Part shown: in pieces, positions 22,117-32,890 of the stretch
Numbering within the stretch: position 1 is the first letter of the stretch
Layout of the letters: every line of letters begins with the position of its first letter
Assembly (NCBI GenBank): GCA_033002965.1
Contig: JAURVB010001856.1
Span: 72,501-136,500 of the forward strand
DNA length: 64,000 nt
Origin: Piper betle
Lineage: Eukaryota; Streptophyta; Magnoliopsida; Piperales; Piperaceae
Reading direction: 5' to 3'
Made by a program: the position numbers and the translations under genes
The notes under the pieces: generated by a model
Told to the model about the DNA's origin: nothing
The model's input: only the letters and a program-made list of their open reading frames with translations
The model's database searches: none

Positions 22117-24050
22117 AAAATGGCGAAGTCCTCGTCAACAGATTTTTGCATGCATCTCTAAGAAGTCTAATTAATTTGCATACATCACTAAAAATTTACG
22201 TACCTTGGGACAACTCTAGAAGTCTAATTAATTTGCATACATCACTAAAAGATTTTTGCATACATCACTAAAAATGCACGTCATTTACGTACCTTGGGAC
22301 AACTCTAGAAGTCTAATTAATTTTAATGTCGTTGAACAAAAACGCTACACTGCTCAAATAGTATCTCACTTTTTAAGTCTAATCTAGGACGGACGTGCAT
22401 TACGGGCGTCCCTATTTCAGCTGACTAAAAAGTTCTCCATAACTTTCTAACTTAGTAGCTCAATTGCATCCCTGATTATATATCTTGATCAATACCCACC
22501 ACTACCCACGCAAACCTGGGAACGTGCATCCAAAAAAGCAATCAAAGCTGCAGCCATATTAATGCACCAATTACGTAGGGAGTGGGTCATAGTTCTAGTT
22601 CTTGGATGAAACGATTTCCTCTCTCCCAAGCTCACATGACAAATTGGCGTTAGACTCAAAGTTCCAAATCCTTTCAGCTTCTACTTAATATATAATAATA
22701 CCCTCGGTTTCACAACCCACACCAGGGCAATTAAAAAAATGAACTATTTCAATAAACTAAACTGTCTTTTAAAGTAATTGAATCATGCATGTTCCTTCCT
22801 TCTTTTAATTCCTACGATCTAGCTCTGTCTCTCTTACGTGCAGCGTCACAATGAACAGAAATATGTGAGCACTAGTACCTCTTTCCCGCGCTTGATTCTG
22901 TCTTCTCGTGAAGGACTCAGGGTTGTCATCGTTGCAGTTTGGTATTTGGCTAGTCAATTATCCTCTGTATTATAATCTCTAAAGATTAAAAATACATTGG
23001 CAGCTTGCATTTGATTCATTAGCAACGTGCATGTCCACAAGATGAGCTTTAAGGCTTATAGTTGAAAAGAATTCGATGCATGAGTGCGTTGTTGATGCAG
23101 AACTAGGATGAGACTAATCTAGTATTTGAAAAGGTGAGAACAAACTCATAGCCCTTTAGCCTCTCCCTTTAATCATTCTCATATGACTATATTGTTTGAC
23201 AGAGTTCATAAGGACACATAGTTAGCTAGGAATACTCGGTAGAAAATTAGAAATTAAGTACAATGATATAATTGGTTGTACAAAATATTTATCAGGAGAA
23301 TTTCGAGAGTACCGGTGTGGTAATTAACTATAAAGAAATTACAATTCAAAAATTTAAAAAGAAGAACATAATTTCACGGTAGAATCATCATCATTTGTAA
23401 TGTACACCAAATTGAAAAACATATGCATTTATACGGTGAATTTTACTTATTATGTGAGGGATCTTCATATGCTTATGGTTTTTAATTATTTAAAATGCCT
23501 AGCTCTCAGGTGAAAAAGGGGCAATTTTTTTACGGTGGTTGACGCTTTTATTATTCTTGGTCATGTGTATGTTTTTTTTGTATATTCATGCACATAATTA
23601 TATGCCTTCATAAATGTCAGAGCATTAGTAAAACCATATCATAAGTATATCTCAAGGTCTAATTCATAAGTAGTTACGTAATTACATTCTCAATTCAGTA
23701 AGTTAAAAGTCATTGCATTAACTACTATCTAATGCGCAATGTTGATTCCATTGGTTTAGTTAAATGTCTGACAGATGAGACGAAGCAGTTGAGTCAATTT
23801 AAAATAAAAATAAATTACTTTGTCTTACAGCGATGGGCATTGACTTCGATGAAATGTAGGGAATTTTATTCCCTCCTCAGGAAAAAGAAAATATATGAGG
23901 CTTCAAGAAGTAATCTGATTATTAGTTGAACAAAACAAGTACTTCAGACGTAGAATATTTACAACTTCATCAACCAAATGCTCCCAATATATTCTCTTAA
24001 CTTACCAGTGTCTAAAACTTTTATGTTGCAGATCTTTACATGAGCCAGGA
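22117..24050. other. Unassigned; 89-bp tandem duplication at the left
   Basis: No gene recognised. The word ACGTACCTTGGGACAACTCT with its following AGAAGTCTAATTAATTT occurs at 22198 and 22287 (period 89), and TTTGCATACATCACTAAAA recurs in the same patch. 22480-22930 has a more mixed, promoter-like composition but no coding follows. The 65-codon frame at 23732-23929 has no family signature. Confidence 0.4.
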
Positions 24051-24254
24051 TCAATTTATATACGCTCGCCATATCTTGATCATCTTACATTGAATAAGAA
24101 CAATCACCAATTTTAGCTGTCGAAAATTAACCGCAATGCGGATCTTAAAATACCCATTTGCTAACCTTCATTATTTTGTAAATAGGGGGAAAAATATAGA
24201 AAGAGATGAACATTAAAGAAATAATATGCACATAGAAAGAATAATCAGAAGAAA

Positions 24255-24625
24255 TATATATGGGTAAAGTACGGTAAGTCCTCGGAGATGCTCTCAAGAT
24301 GAGGCCGCCATACATTGACCATTCAGCTATGGCGATCCCGCCGGCCGCAAATTTTCTTCTTCGAGCGAATTCTCTTTAGCTGCCGTTCATGGACCTCCGA
24401 CAGGTGGGGCACTTTAGTACTTGCACCACCACCCTTGCCCGCGTGGCAGTCACCACGCTTCTTCTCCGGTACAGACGATGCAGGAATGTGGAAGTAGATG
24501 TTACCCCTCTTGAGCTCCGACTCGGGGGTGAGGATGAGAATTCGGTGAACCACCCCTTGGCAGGTGGGCTTAGGGGAAACATGGTTAGGGTTGGCCATGC
24601 GGATGAGTACGACAGTGAGAAGTAT
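24255..24625 (-). pseudogene. DUF4228 (PADRE)-type gene remnant, copy 1
   Basis: Minus-strand frame with MANPNHVSPKPTCQGVVH, RILILTPESELKRGNIYF, HIPASSVPEKKR, then a basic tail ending RQLKRIRSKKKICGRRDRHS and a TGA stop. In the same frame the sequence continues MVNVWRPHLESISEDLP. The ESELKRG-IYFLIPAS-PEKKR and VWRPHLESISED blocks are what I know from small plant DUF4228 proteins; their molecular role is poorly known, some respond to stress. The TGA separates the conserved C-terminal block, and the N-terminal HLNGHVEE block is missing here, so I call it a pseudogene. A copia gag remnant begins immediately at its 5' side (24625). Confidence 0.7.
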
Positions 24626-25270
24626 GCTAGATTTATAGAAATCATCAATGGTTTTGATTAGAAAAATTCCACAGGTTGAGATGATTTGGAAAGCATTATC
24701 ATCATTACCAAAGGCTTAGAGGCACGTGCTAACAACAATTGAAGAGCCTAAAGAGGCTAAAAATTTAGAAAAACTGACCTTAATTAGAAGAATTATTATC
24801 TTCCTTGATCACTCATGAACCTATTCTAGTTAATGAGTGGGAAGAAAAACTTAAGATGGACAAGGCAATTACCTTTAGGCGTGTTGATTTAGATAGTTCT
24901 GATGAGGACAATGAGAACATAGCGTTGCTCATTAAGCGATTTAAAAAATTTTTGAAGAAAAAGTAAGAAAGCAAGAAATAAATTGGCAAAGGAAAACAAA
25001 AAATTAATAGATTAGAAAATTGTCTAAAATACTAATTTCTGATGTTATAATATGTTTTAACTATGGTGGATTGGACGCATGTCTGAAAAAAATGTTTTAG
25101 TAGAGAAGGGATTTTAATAAAGAAGAAGTTTAAAATTAACTGGGTGAATATTAAAGATTTTCCTTTTCCGATTCCAATGTAGATGTGGACACTTCGAAGA
25201 TTGTCAAATTCAAAGTAGAATTGTCGCTCCGTTTAGCTTGGGTTCCATTATCATTCTACTTGAAGATACT
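24610..25270 (+). pseudogene. Copia-type gag remnant
   Basis: Plus-strand pieces in shifting frames: RFIEIINGFD, then LESIIIITKGLEARANNN, an acidic and basic patch DSSDEDNENIALLIKRFKKFLKKK (24890-24965), and a weak zinc-knuckle-like block near 25300. This order (UBN2-like gag, acidic linker, lysine-rich patch) is standard for plant Ty1/copia gag. Heavily broken; no protease, integrase or reverse transcriptase follows. Confidence 0.6.
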
Positions 25271-26636
25271 GTGACCACAATAAATTTATGATAAATTTGT
25301 TCTCAACTTGTTCAATGGATCTAAGAATTGTCCAACTTTAAAGAAGAATATCTTTTGATGAATTTTATTTGAACATCCAGGTTGTTTTTCATAACAATAT
25401 GTTTGATTGTCCTTCAATTATACGAAAAAAAATGTATTGTTTTGGGGTCACAAATTTTTTTATGTTTGATTTTACCTTTTGTTTCTCTCTCATCTTTGTT
25501 TTTCCTTTCTATTGTTTATTTTTTAAAATATCCAACTTTATGATCAAGGTACTTTTAGCGTGAATGAACTATAGATGTTAAAATTTTATTTTAACTTTAT
25601 ATGGTCATCATCATTTATAATTTATATATTATTATACAAATATATTAATTAATAGTATAATTAAATTTCGTATTTTGAGACTTTTTTTGTATTCATAGCA
25701 TTCCAAATTAATTAATAGTTATCCGCCAGGTTATTCCTCTAACTTCTTCTTGATAGAAGAAGTTATAAATAAAGTATTTGCCTTTAGGTCCCTCATCTGG
25801 ACAAGTTTCCAACTCTATCTTTCATCAACTTGGAAGTGTAATAAATTAGAAGAATTTATGAATATTTGTAAAAGCAACATGACAGGAGGTATGATTTGAT
25901 TAATGTAAATTGAATATAATTTATTTATTATAAATATTTAAATAAGGATTTACATTAAGTATCAAGTCATTCATTTGTGAAAATTTTCTCTCTCATAAAT
26001 TTTTTCCTTTGTAATTTTCTCGATTTTATTAATTCATTGATCATTTACAATCATTATTAGAAGATTATTTCTTTTACTCAATTTTGATGTATGCTGCTTA
26101 CATGATTGATTTAAGTTGTTTGACTACTAGATTCATATCCATTCTGATTTTTTGTCCTTTGTATCGTATTATAGAGATTATGAGTGAATAATGACTTAAT
26201 GGGTAAAAATCTTACAAGTTTATTACATGTTTATGTGGATAATTTATTTTTACGATATCTTCTGCTTGTCCTTTCAAATTTCTATACTGTAATCTTCTAA
26301 GGAAGAAGAAAGGTCATGAGACGTTCTAAGCCATGTTTACCAACTCAAGTTTTCCAAGAGTATTAAATTGATTTTGGGACTTTATTATCTCAATTTCCTC
26401 AATCTGAGTTAGTGAAGGCCCATATTGAGAGATTTATTGGTGCTTAATGTCTTTATGTAGACAACACATAGTCAGGTCATCGATGTGAACATTAATTGAA
26501 CTATTTTAGTTCATATAGTTGTCCATACACCTACTTAATTATATTTGAACAATAAAGTCAGCATGTACACGAATTATTTAAAGTGTCTAATTGATGTCCA
26601 AGTTGTTCATATGATGTTTAAAGTGGGCCGGATTTT
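25271..26636. other. Unassigned AT-rich sequence, possible LTR
   Basis: No gene seen. A run with CTCTCTCATAAATTTTTTCC and TTTCTCGATTTTATTAATTC (near 25990-26040) looks like the end of an LTR, but no partner was found in the window. The 64-codon frame at 25369-25563 is phenylalanine-rich and AT-driven. Confidence 0.35.
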
Positions 26637-27960
26637 AATACACCAAATTCTAATTAAGTATTATAATTATTCATTTTGATAGCTTTACCCCACAGGAAAT
26701 TGTTATGATTTATTTATTTATTTAGAGTGAAATAAAAAGTATTTACGTTTCTTAATTAACCCACATGCATTGAGAGATATTTAATAATTTTTCTAGTTTC
26801 ATCATTGACGTAATACATGAATTTATGTTGTATTCATGTCTTTTCCCACATGTACATGTTAATGATATATTGATTCATTTTAGCATGTTTTCATTCATAA
26901 GTATACAACTGTAGTAAATGGTATATATTGTGCATCAATATTTGTGGTAGTAAACATGGTTGTATGCTTCTTGTAGTTGTTTTAATTTATGAGGTTCCTT
27001 AAGTTGTGAATATAATTATAAGTGGTGTATAAGCCTCCTGTTCCCACTAAATCTAGCATTCAAAACAAAAATTTATTGTACGAACGTTGGGAGCGATCAA
27101 ATCATTAGAGCTTGATGTTCATTAAGTCTCGAATTACAACTAGTATTCGTGGGGAATGTTGGGAGCAATAAAATCATCAGAGCTTGATATTCATTAAGTT
27201 TCACATTATAACTAATATTCGTGGGTAAATTCCTGAATGTGACTCTGTAAGGATTATATGAAGGCTATTGATCAACAGTTTGAGACATCAAACAAATCAT
27301 TGGCTAGTACTCTGATAGCAAAATTGTCATCAATGAAGCTCACTGGCATTCGTGGTGTGCATAAGCATATCATGGAAATGTAGCTCACGGGCATTCGTGG
27401 TGTGCATAAGCATAGAAATGATCTCACAGCCAAAGTCTCTAGAGATTGAGATTCATGAGTCTTCTTTGGAGATTGAGATTTATTAATTTTTTCTATTGTA
27501 TTTCACCTTTAACTCTCTCACAACTGAGTACGATCCTTTCAAAATAACTTATAACATAAAGAAGGAAAAATTGTCAATAAATAAATTTTTGACCATGTGA
27601 GTCCAAGAGGAAGGGAGATTCGTTCATGATAAAGGTGAAAGTCTACACATGATAACTTATGGAAAAAATAAGAAAGAATGTCGGATGTATAACGGGAAAG
27701 ACAAAAGACCTATCCATCTTAATGACATGAGGGAATGTAATATTTCTTTTATAAAAGAAGGGGCATATAAGGAAGTATTGTCCTAAACACACAAGGCATG
27801 GTTTGAGAAGAAAAGTAATCTCATCTCATTTGTCTGTAATGAATCTAAAATAGTTAATGTTTGTCAAAACATTTGATTGATTGATTCTGGTTCTACAATC
27901 CATGATTCGAATACCATATAAGGTTTCTTATACTGACAGAAAGTGAACAAGGCATCTAAT
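26637..27960 (+). pseudogene. Copia element fragment (leader, gag, protease start)
   Basis: Collinear with the better copy at 45080-46330. The leader (26637-27000) shares ATTAAGTATTATAATTATTC and GATTGTTATGATTTATTTATT-type words. Gag pieces include DYMKAIDQQFETSNKSLAST and LIAKLSSMKLTGIRG (27250-27360) and MITYGKNKKE (27650-27680). The protease motif LIDSGSTIHDS lies near 27876-27908. Two in-gag tandem duplications disrupt it: period 73 at 27085-27225 and period 45 at 27338-27425. The copia similarity stops near 27960, where sequence shared with 55262 begins. Confidence 0.75.
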
Positions 27961-28093
27961 CTGGCAAAATTAAATTTAGCATGTATAAATTCCAAAATTA
28001 GGCATGGTTCTACAATCCATGTTTTTGTTTCTGCTCGTTTCGAACTAAGCCTAACTTTTAACCACCTTGTCCAAAGAACAATGCACCTGAAAT

Positions 28094-28190
28094 TGGGCAA
28101 AACCTACTAAATGCAGTTTATTCAGTTAAAGCAAGTTTCTTTGGGTAAAACCTACTAAATGCAGTTTATTCAGTTGAAACAAGTTTCTTT
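28094..28190. repeat. 48-bp tandem duplication
   Basis: The word AAACCTACTAAATGCAGTTT followed by ATTCAGTT occurs at about 28099 and 28147. It is in the 3' flank of the membrane-protein gene copy A. The homologous flank of copy B (55445-55495) has only one unit, so the duplication arose in copy A. Confidence 0.85.
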
Positions 28191-28196
28191 ACATAT

Positions 28197-28953
28197 AATC
28201 AGAAAGTTCGATGATTATAAGGAAAATAACGAAGGTGACGACCAAGGCCATGAAGAGTATGGCTGCTCCAGTTATGATTTTAATATTTCTCGCCGATTCA
28301 GGTTCATCTGCCGAAAAGATGCCCACATTAAAAATCGCTGAACCAAAAGGGCCCCCTCAGAAAGGAAGAGAAAAGCATATAGAGCAAGGAAGCCACAAGC
28401 ATGAGTCTATAAAAGACACTTGTCCCCCGCTGACGGTTAGAACTGCTTAGTATGGATATAATCCCTGCAATGGAGACTCCCTTTGCTCACATTCCAATTT
28501 TTGATCCGAACTTGAGCAATGCAGCATGAGTTCTAGGTGACTCTGCTTCCGCTCTTGTTACAGTTGCCACTTCAATGCCTAGCCTTCCACTAGATTCTTC
28601 AATCTGGTCTGACTTCTACGAATAAACCAATGCTATTTATCTTAGTTTGTTGACTGAGATGCATAACATAGGGTTTTTCTATTGCAAAATCTTTAAGCTT
28701 TGCTATACCTCTGTTTCACGGCCCCCATCTTGAAATTCCCCTTGGGGGTGCATTTGCTTGTTTTCCAGCTTCAACATTGTCATCATTCACCTGTAATTAT
28801 TTTTATAAAACACTTTTGGGTTTCCAAGTAATCTTTGAACTTAACTGAAATGAAGTAGACTACATACCTCTGAAGGCCCAAAATGATTCTGTTTTGTAGG
28901 GATTAGGATGCTGGAGCAAAAGTAAAAGCAAGCACAAGAAGGAAGGTGATCAT
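28197..28953 (-). pseudogene. Uncharacterised membrane-protein gene, copy A
   Basis: Three-exon gene on the minus strand, same family as the inverted pair at 55501-57001. Exon 1 starts at ATG 28953 and encodes a hydrophobic, signal-like MITFLLVLAFTFAPAS before an in-frame TAA; exon 2 lies around 28720-28795; exon 3 (about 28616 to 28200) carries LGIEVATV, GVSIAGIISILSSSNRQ and FLIIII-type hydrophobic stretches. Introns have GT-AG borders. A TGA replaces a tryptophan codon in KIGMW (near 28490), also seen in copy C but not in copy B. The 5' side (28954-29160) has pyrimidine-rich, 5' UTR-like sequence, so this copy may keep the ancestral promoter side. Function unknown. Confidence 0.6.
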
Positions 28954-29160
28954 ATTTGGATTCGTGTTAATGTAAGTATGGATTATCCAAGTTTCAACGA
29001 ATGAAATAACAAGGAGAAGATGAAGAAGAAGTTATAACGGGAAATCAACCTTTGTAGGGTGGTTTGAGGAGAGAGAGAGGTAGAGGAAGCTTCCACATTT
29101 CTGCTTTATCTTGTTGGTAGGGTAAGGGGTTTTGTACAAAGAAAAGAGGGTTGATTAGAG

Positions 29161-29509
29161 GGATTGCACTTGACCGCACATTTACTATTTGTGACCATTG
29201 GCCCATTTACTATTTAGTATAGATGCGACTCACATCATCTCATCTATCGTCGTCGGCAGTTGGTACAAGTGTGAGGAAGTACACATCATAAATACTCAAT
29301 AATTTCACTAATATATTATCTGCCGTTGTTAAATTATATAATAATATTATTTTATAATAGTATAAATAATTAGCCAAAATACCATATGACATGCCATGTA
29401 CAATAATTAATACTATAATAAATATTAAATACATACAGCTAACTTGGCATGTAGACACTCTTACATTGTACAAATCTCTAGCATGGTAAAAGGAAAGGTG
29501 TGTTTTTGC
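29161..29509. other. Unassigned junction sequence
   Basis: Between the 5' flank of the membrane-protein copy A and the LTR. Contains (TAATA)-rich AT sequence and no gene. The 92-codon minus frame at 29240-29518 shows no family features. Confidence 0.3.
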
Positions 29510-31742
29510 GCTTATCATTAATACTTCATAATAAATAAGATAATACTAAATAAACATATGACTATGTAAATCAAGACATAAAAAAGAAATAGCTAATAAT
29601 AAATAATAAATAAGTAAATAAATAAATAAATACAATCATGAATAAATAGATAAATAATAGATACATGAAAATAATAATCCTATAATCATAAAGTAATAAT
29701 GTAATTATGTTATATAAAAACATGGCTAAACACAAGTAAATATCAAATATACTCGTATTTATTTGTGCTAGTAAATATATAAATAAAAAAATGCATAATT
29801 ATTCTATAAATAAATAAATATATAATTTGAATTAATCACGAATAATAATAATATCATAGTTATCCTATACGGAATACGTAATTAAATACAAATAAATAAT
29901 AACATATACTTAACAAACAAATAAATAAATAAATAAATATTAATAATAAGACTAATATTTATAAGTAAATATAATATTAATAATAACAATTAATCATTTA
30001 AACATTCTTCATGTACGATAAACTTATAAATAAAAATAAATAAACAATAATGAATAATTAAATAAATAAAAATACACATAACATCGAAATATGATAAATA
30101 ATATGAATATGCATCCTAACTAACTTAGGGGTTTTCGAATTACGAAAAAATGGTCAAAGAACGGCTCTAAAACGGTTGAAAATGAGTTGAATTGGGTCAA
30201 CTGAGCTGAAGGCTAAATCAACTCAGTGTGGGTTAACGACAAAATGCGTTGGGTTGACTGGGAGGACATGAGCATGGACTGGTAGACTCGGACATGGTTG
30301 GCAGGCTAGTGAACAAGATCGGGTAGGTGGATGTGAATGCGGGCAGGAGGACAGGAACACGAACACGCGGAAATGAAGCAAGCAAACTAGTCTGACGAGT
30401 TGGGCGGTGCTTATCACTAGAAAACACTGACAGCGGCGTGGCGGAGGCTGCTGCTAGTCACGATCAGCAATGGGGGGTGGGGGGAGGGGGGGGGACGAAG
30501 AATGTGATGGCAATGGTGATCGGCAAGGTCTGGTCGTTGGTTGGCTAGAATACGACCGGAAAGGGGTGGTATCGCCATCGAATGTGGCCACATCACCAGC
30601 GGCAATCTCAACCACTACGGTGGTCATGGGTGGCCTCAAAAGATCAGCCGTCGAGTTATAAAACTATCTGGGTTGATAGTTGGGGGTGTTTGGCTGGTGG
30701 CTAGCCGGAAAACGACCAAAAAATGGCTGAAAATGATTGAAAACACCGTTGAGCAAGTGCGAGTCGCCAGTGGCGATCGCGGCCATAGCAAAGGTCGATG
30801 TTAGTCTCAAGCGGAAGATCTTGGCGAGGGAAGCTGTTGGGGTGGTTGGCCTCGCTGAAGAACACTCGTTGGGGCCAAAAAATGGCTCAGAAGGTGGAGG
30901 CAGCGACGATGATGAAGAGTGATAGAAACTCGGCCGCCAGCGGGGACTACAGTAGCTTTGGTGGCGATGGTGGGTACAGACTAATAGCTGTCTGCGAGGT
31001 GGTCACAATCGTACCAATTCAATGGCTCGAGGAGGGTCAGGGTCTCGCCGATGGCGAGCCAGAGTGGCCACGGGGCTAATATAAAAATCATCCAAAATCA
31101 TGGGAAATCTCTAATAAATAATTGCGTGAAGCTAGGGCTAACATGGATGACTCTAATTTTGCCATATGGCACGATCTCAACGTCTAACAACTGATGGGCC
31201 TAGTGGGCCTCACCTAGGGTATGTGCAATATACACATGGTCAGAAAGTTTGGATCGAGACCATCTAGAGTCGAAGCTGACTTGAGGCCTAAAAGTGACTC
31301 TATATGAAGAAATCGAGGCTAGAAGGCTAATTGGGCCTCAAAACGTGAACTCAATTGGGCGAAAATCTGTGACTGAAATCAAGCTGGACCCATTGGGGCA
31401 ATCTGGTGATCCGAAATCCCAATGCTACATATAAATAAGATGCCATGATAATCCCAAACATATACTAAACATTGCAATGGCCTAGATTTAGGCCTAAGAA
31501 ACCCTAGCTAACCCATAAAAAAAATCATTTGTATATCTCGTGTATCCACTGATAACTCGTATTCTGCTGTAGCCTAACTAAATCTATCATCTACATGTTG
31601 GGCATACTCAGCCACCATAACATGCACATATGGTCACTAGGCCTCATGCTCCTAGTTTGAAAATTATTCTGGCTTGATTTTGCTTTCCCAAACTGGGTAA
31701 ACTACAAGTAGGTAAAACCCTAACCCGAAGTTGGGTTTTACA
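29510..31742 (-). mobile_element. Family A LTR, subtype III, truncated copy
   Basis: Matches 12842-17226 from the ACTTCATAATAAATAAGATA block onward: AAATAAATA-rich tract (29520-30090), the GGGGTTTTCGAATTACGAAA and AATGGTCAAAGAACGG block, a GC-rich block (30240-31070), and the terminal GAAGTTGGGTTTTACA at 31742. The next bases, CATTCCCTCCAATTCTCTC, resemble the complement of a polypurine tract, as next to the 48109-50581 LTR; this points to a minus-strand element. The GC-rich frames at 30470-31079 are shadows with no homology. Confidence 0.6.
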
Positions 31743-31841
31743 CATTCCCTCCAATTCTCTCGTAGTGTAATGACATAGCCGAAAGTGTAGACTAATGGCT
31801 AACTCATTCTATCAAAAGTTGGGTTTTCTACATAGTGTAAC

Positions 31842-32041
31842 TAGGGTGCTAGTTGAGCGAACCAGCTCGTGAGCATTTAGCGTTCAGCTCGGCTTGACTC
31901 GAATCAAAACTCAACATTTAAATGCTCGAGCTCAAACTCGACTCAAACTCGAATCTTACGAGCCGAGCTTCAGCAAGGTCTTATTCGACTCAACTCGAAT
32001 TTGACTCGATAAAATAATATAATCGTATAGTTTTTATATTG

Positions 32042-32084
<43 letters not shown>

Positions 32085-32428
32085 ATATAATAACAAAGAA
32101 GTGAGATAGTTGAGATGGTTAGTATTGAACTTGATGACTTCAAGGTTGTGGGTTCAATCCACATTAATTGTATTTTTTTAAGTGAGGTACTTTTGACTTT
32201 TAATCGAGCCGGTTTTGAGCTCAGGAACGAGCTAGGTTCGAGCTTGAGAAAATTAAATGTATTCAAGCTCGAGTCGAGCTCGAACACATAAAAGATATTC
32301 GAGTCGAACTTGAGCATGTATATTCAAAACTCTTTCGATCTCGAGTTGAGTTCAAATGAGTTTCAAACTATTCAAGCCGAGTTCGAACACATGTTGAGCT
32401 CAGCTCGCTCGCTCGATTAGCATCCCTA
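31842..32428. mobile_element. hAT MITE with 8-bp target duplication
   Basis: Ends TAGGGTGCTAGTTGAGCGA (left) and, on the minus strand, TAGGGATGCTAATCGAGCGA (right). The 8-bp flanks AGTGTAAC and AGTATAAC agree at 7 of 8 positions. The arms are full of GCTCGAGCTC and ACTCGACTC words, known from plant hAT MITEs. The centre has a (TA)n run (32045-32080) and a tRNA-like segment. It is inserted in the LTR of the TRIM-like element. Confidence 0.8.
32101..32172 (+). other. tRNA-like segment inside the MITE
   Basis: GATAGTTGAGATGGTTAGT resembles a tRNA D-arm and A box; GGTTCAATCC at 32151-32160 matches a B box. TGTGG and CCACA around it can pair as a T stem (TGTGG-GTTCAAT-CCACA). Spacing of the two boxes fits a tRNA. 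The acceptor stem is not clear, so it is a tRNA-derived or tRNA-mimicking piece (SINE head or pseudo-tRNA) and not a tRNA gene. Confidence 0.45.
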
Positions 32429-32890
32429 AGTATAACGACCTAGCCGAAAGTGTAAGTTAATGGGTTAAGTCATTTCTTCAAAAACGTTTAATGATATTAA
32501 AGTTTTATATTTCATTCCCACTTATAAATATGATCTTATCCTACTAGGTATGAGATGTGAGACTAAGTTTTGGGATCTCACAATTCACCTACCTTAGGAA
32601 ATTTTGTCTCTAAAATTTTTACACTTTGCATGTTGCTAGCCCTAGCCCACGTCCTTCTTTAGCCTGTGCCCGGCAGGTTAGCCAACATTCCTAATTCAGC
32701 CCACTATCTAATATAAAACTAAGAAACTATGATATTATTTGTAACAACCTAGCCCAAAGTGCAATATAACAGGGTAAGTGATTTCTTCAAAAATGGTTAA
32801 TTAAGTTAAAGATCTATAGTCCATTATTACTTATAAATATGATTTTTCTTATTAAATATTAGATGTAGGACAAAATTGAGGGATCTCACA

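Larger units (their letters stand above)
17990..24600. repeat. Segmental duplication, copy 1
   Basis: Collinear with 33775-41420. Shared landmarks in order: GCTTGTACGGTTGACATATG (18007 and 33789), ACGACGCCCCCGATGTGGAG (18359 and 34143), the CCGCCTGCGTACCCCCTC-type GC repeat (19330 and 34960), the hAT transposase remnant (19884 and 35520), the hAT right end with AATGGCGAAGTCCTCGT just outside it (22120 and 40628), GAGTGCGTTGTTGA (23083 and 40878), and the DUF4228 remnant (24255 and 41111). Matching sequence outside the transposon ends shows a duplicated segment, not two independent insertions. Copy 1 holds about 1.7 kb (22140-24050) mostly missing from copy 2. Confidence 0.8.
31836..32890 (-). 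mobile_element. TRIM-like element with nested MITE
   Basis: Two direct LTRs: left 31836-31841 plus 32431-32582 (split by the MITE) and right 32749-32890, each from TGTAACRACCTAGCC to GGGATCTCACA. The internal part is only about 166 bp. On the minus strand the order is LTR TGTGAGATCCC, a degraded iMet-like primer site (complement near 32738-32748), internal, polypurine-like AAGGTAGGTGAAT, LTR. It is the same family as 60408-60857, in opposite orientation. A further partial LTR start lies just left, at about 31763. Confidence 0.65.

Noticed and set aside
30417..31079. GC-rich frames on both strands
   Set aside because: Same GC-rich LTR block as at 14700-15110; no start context or domain.
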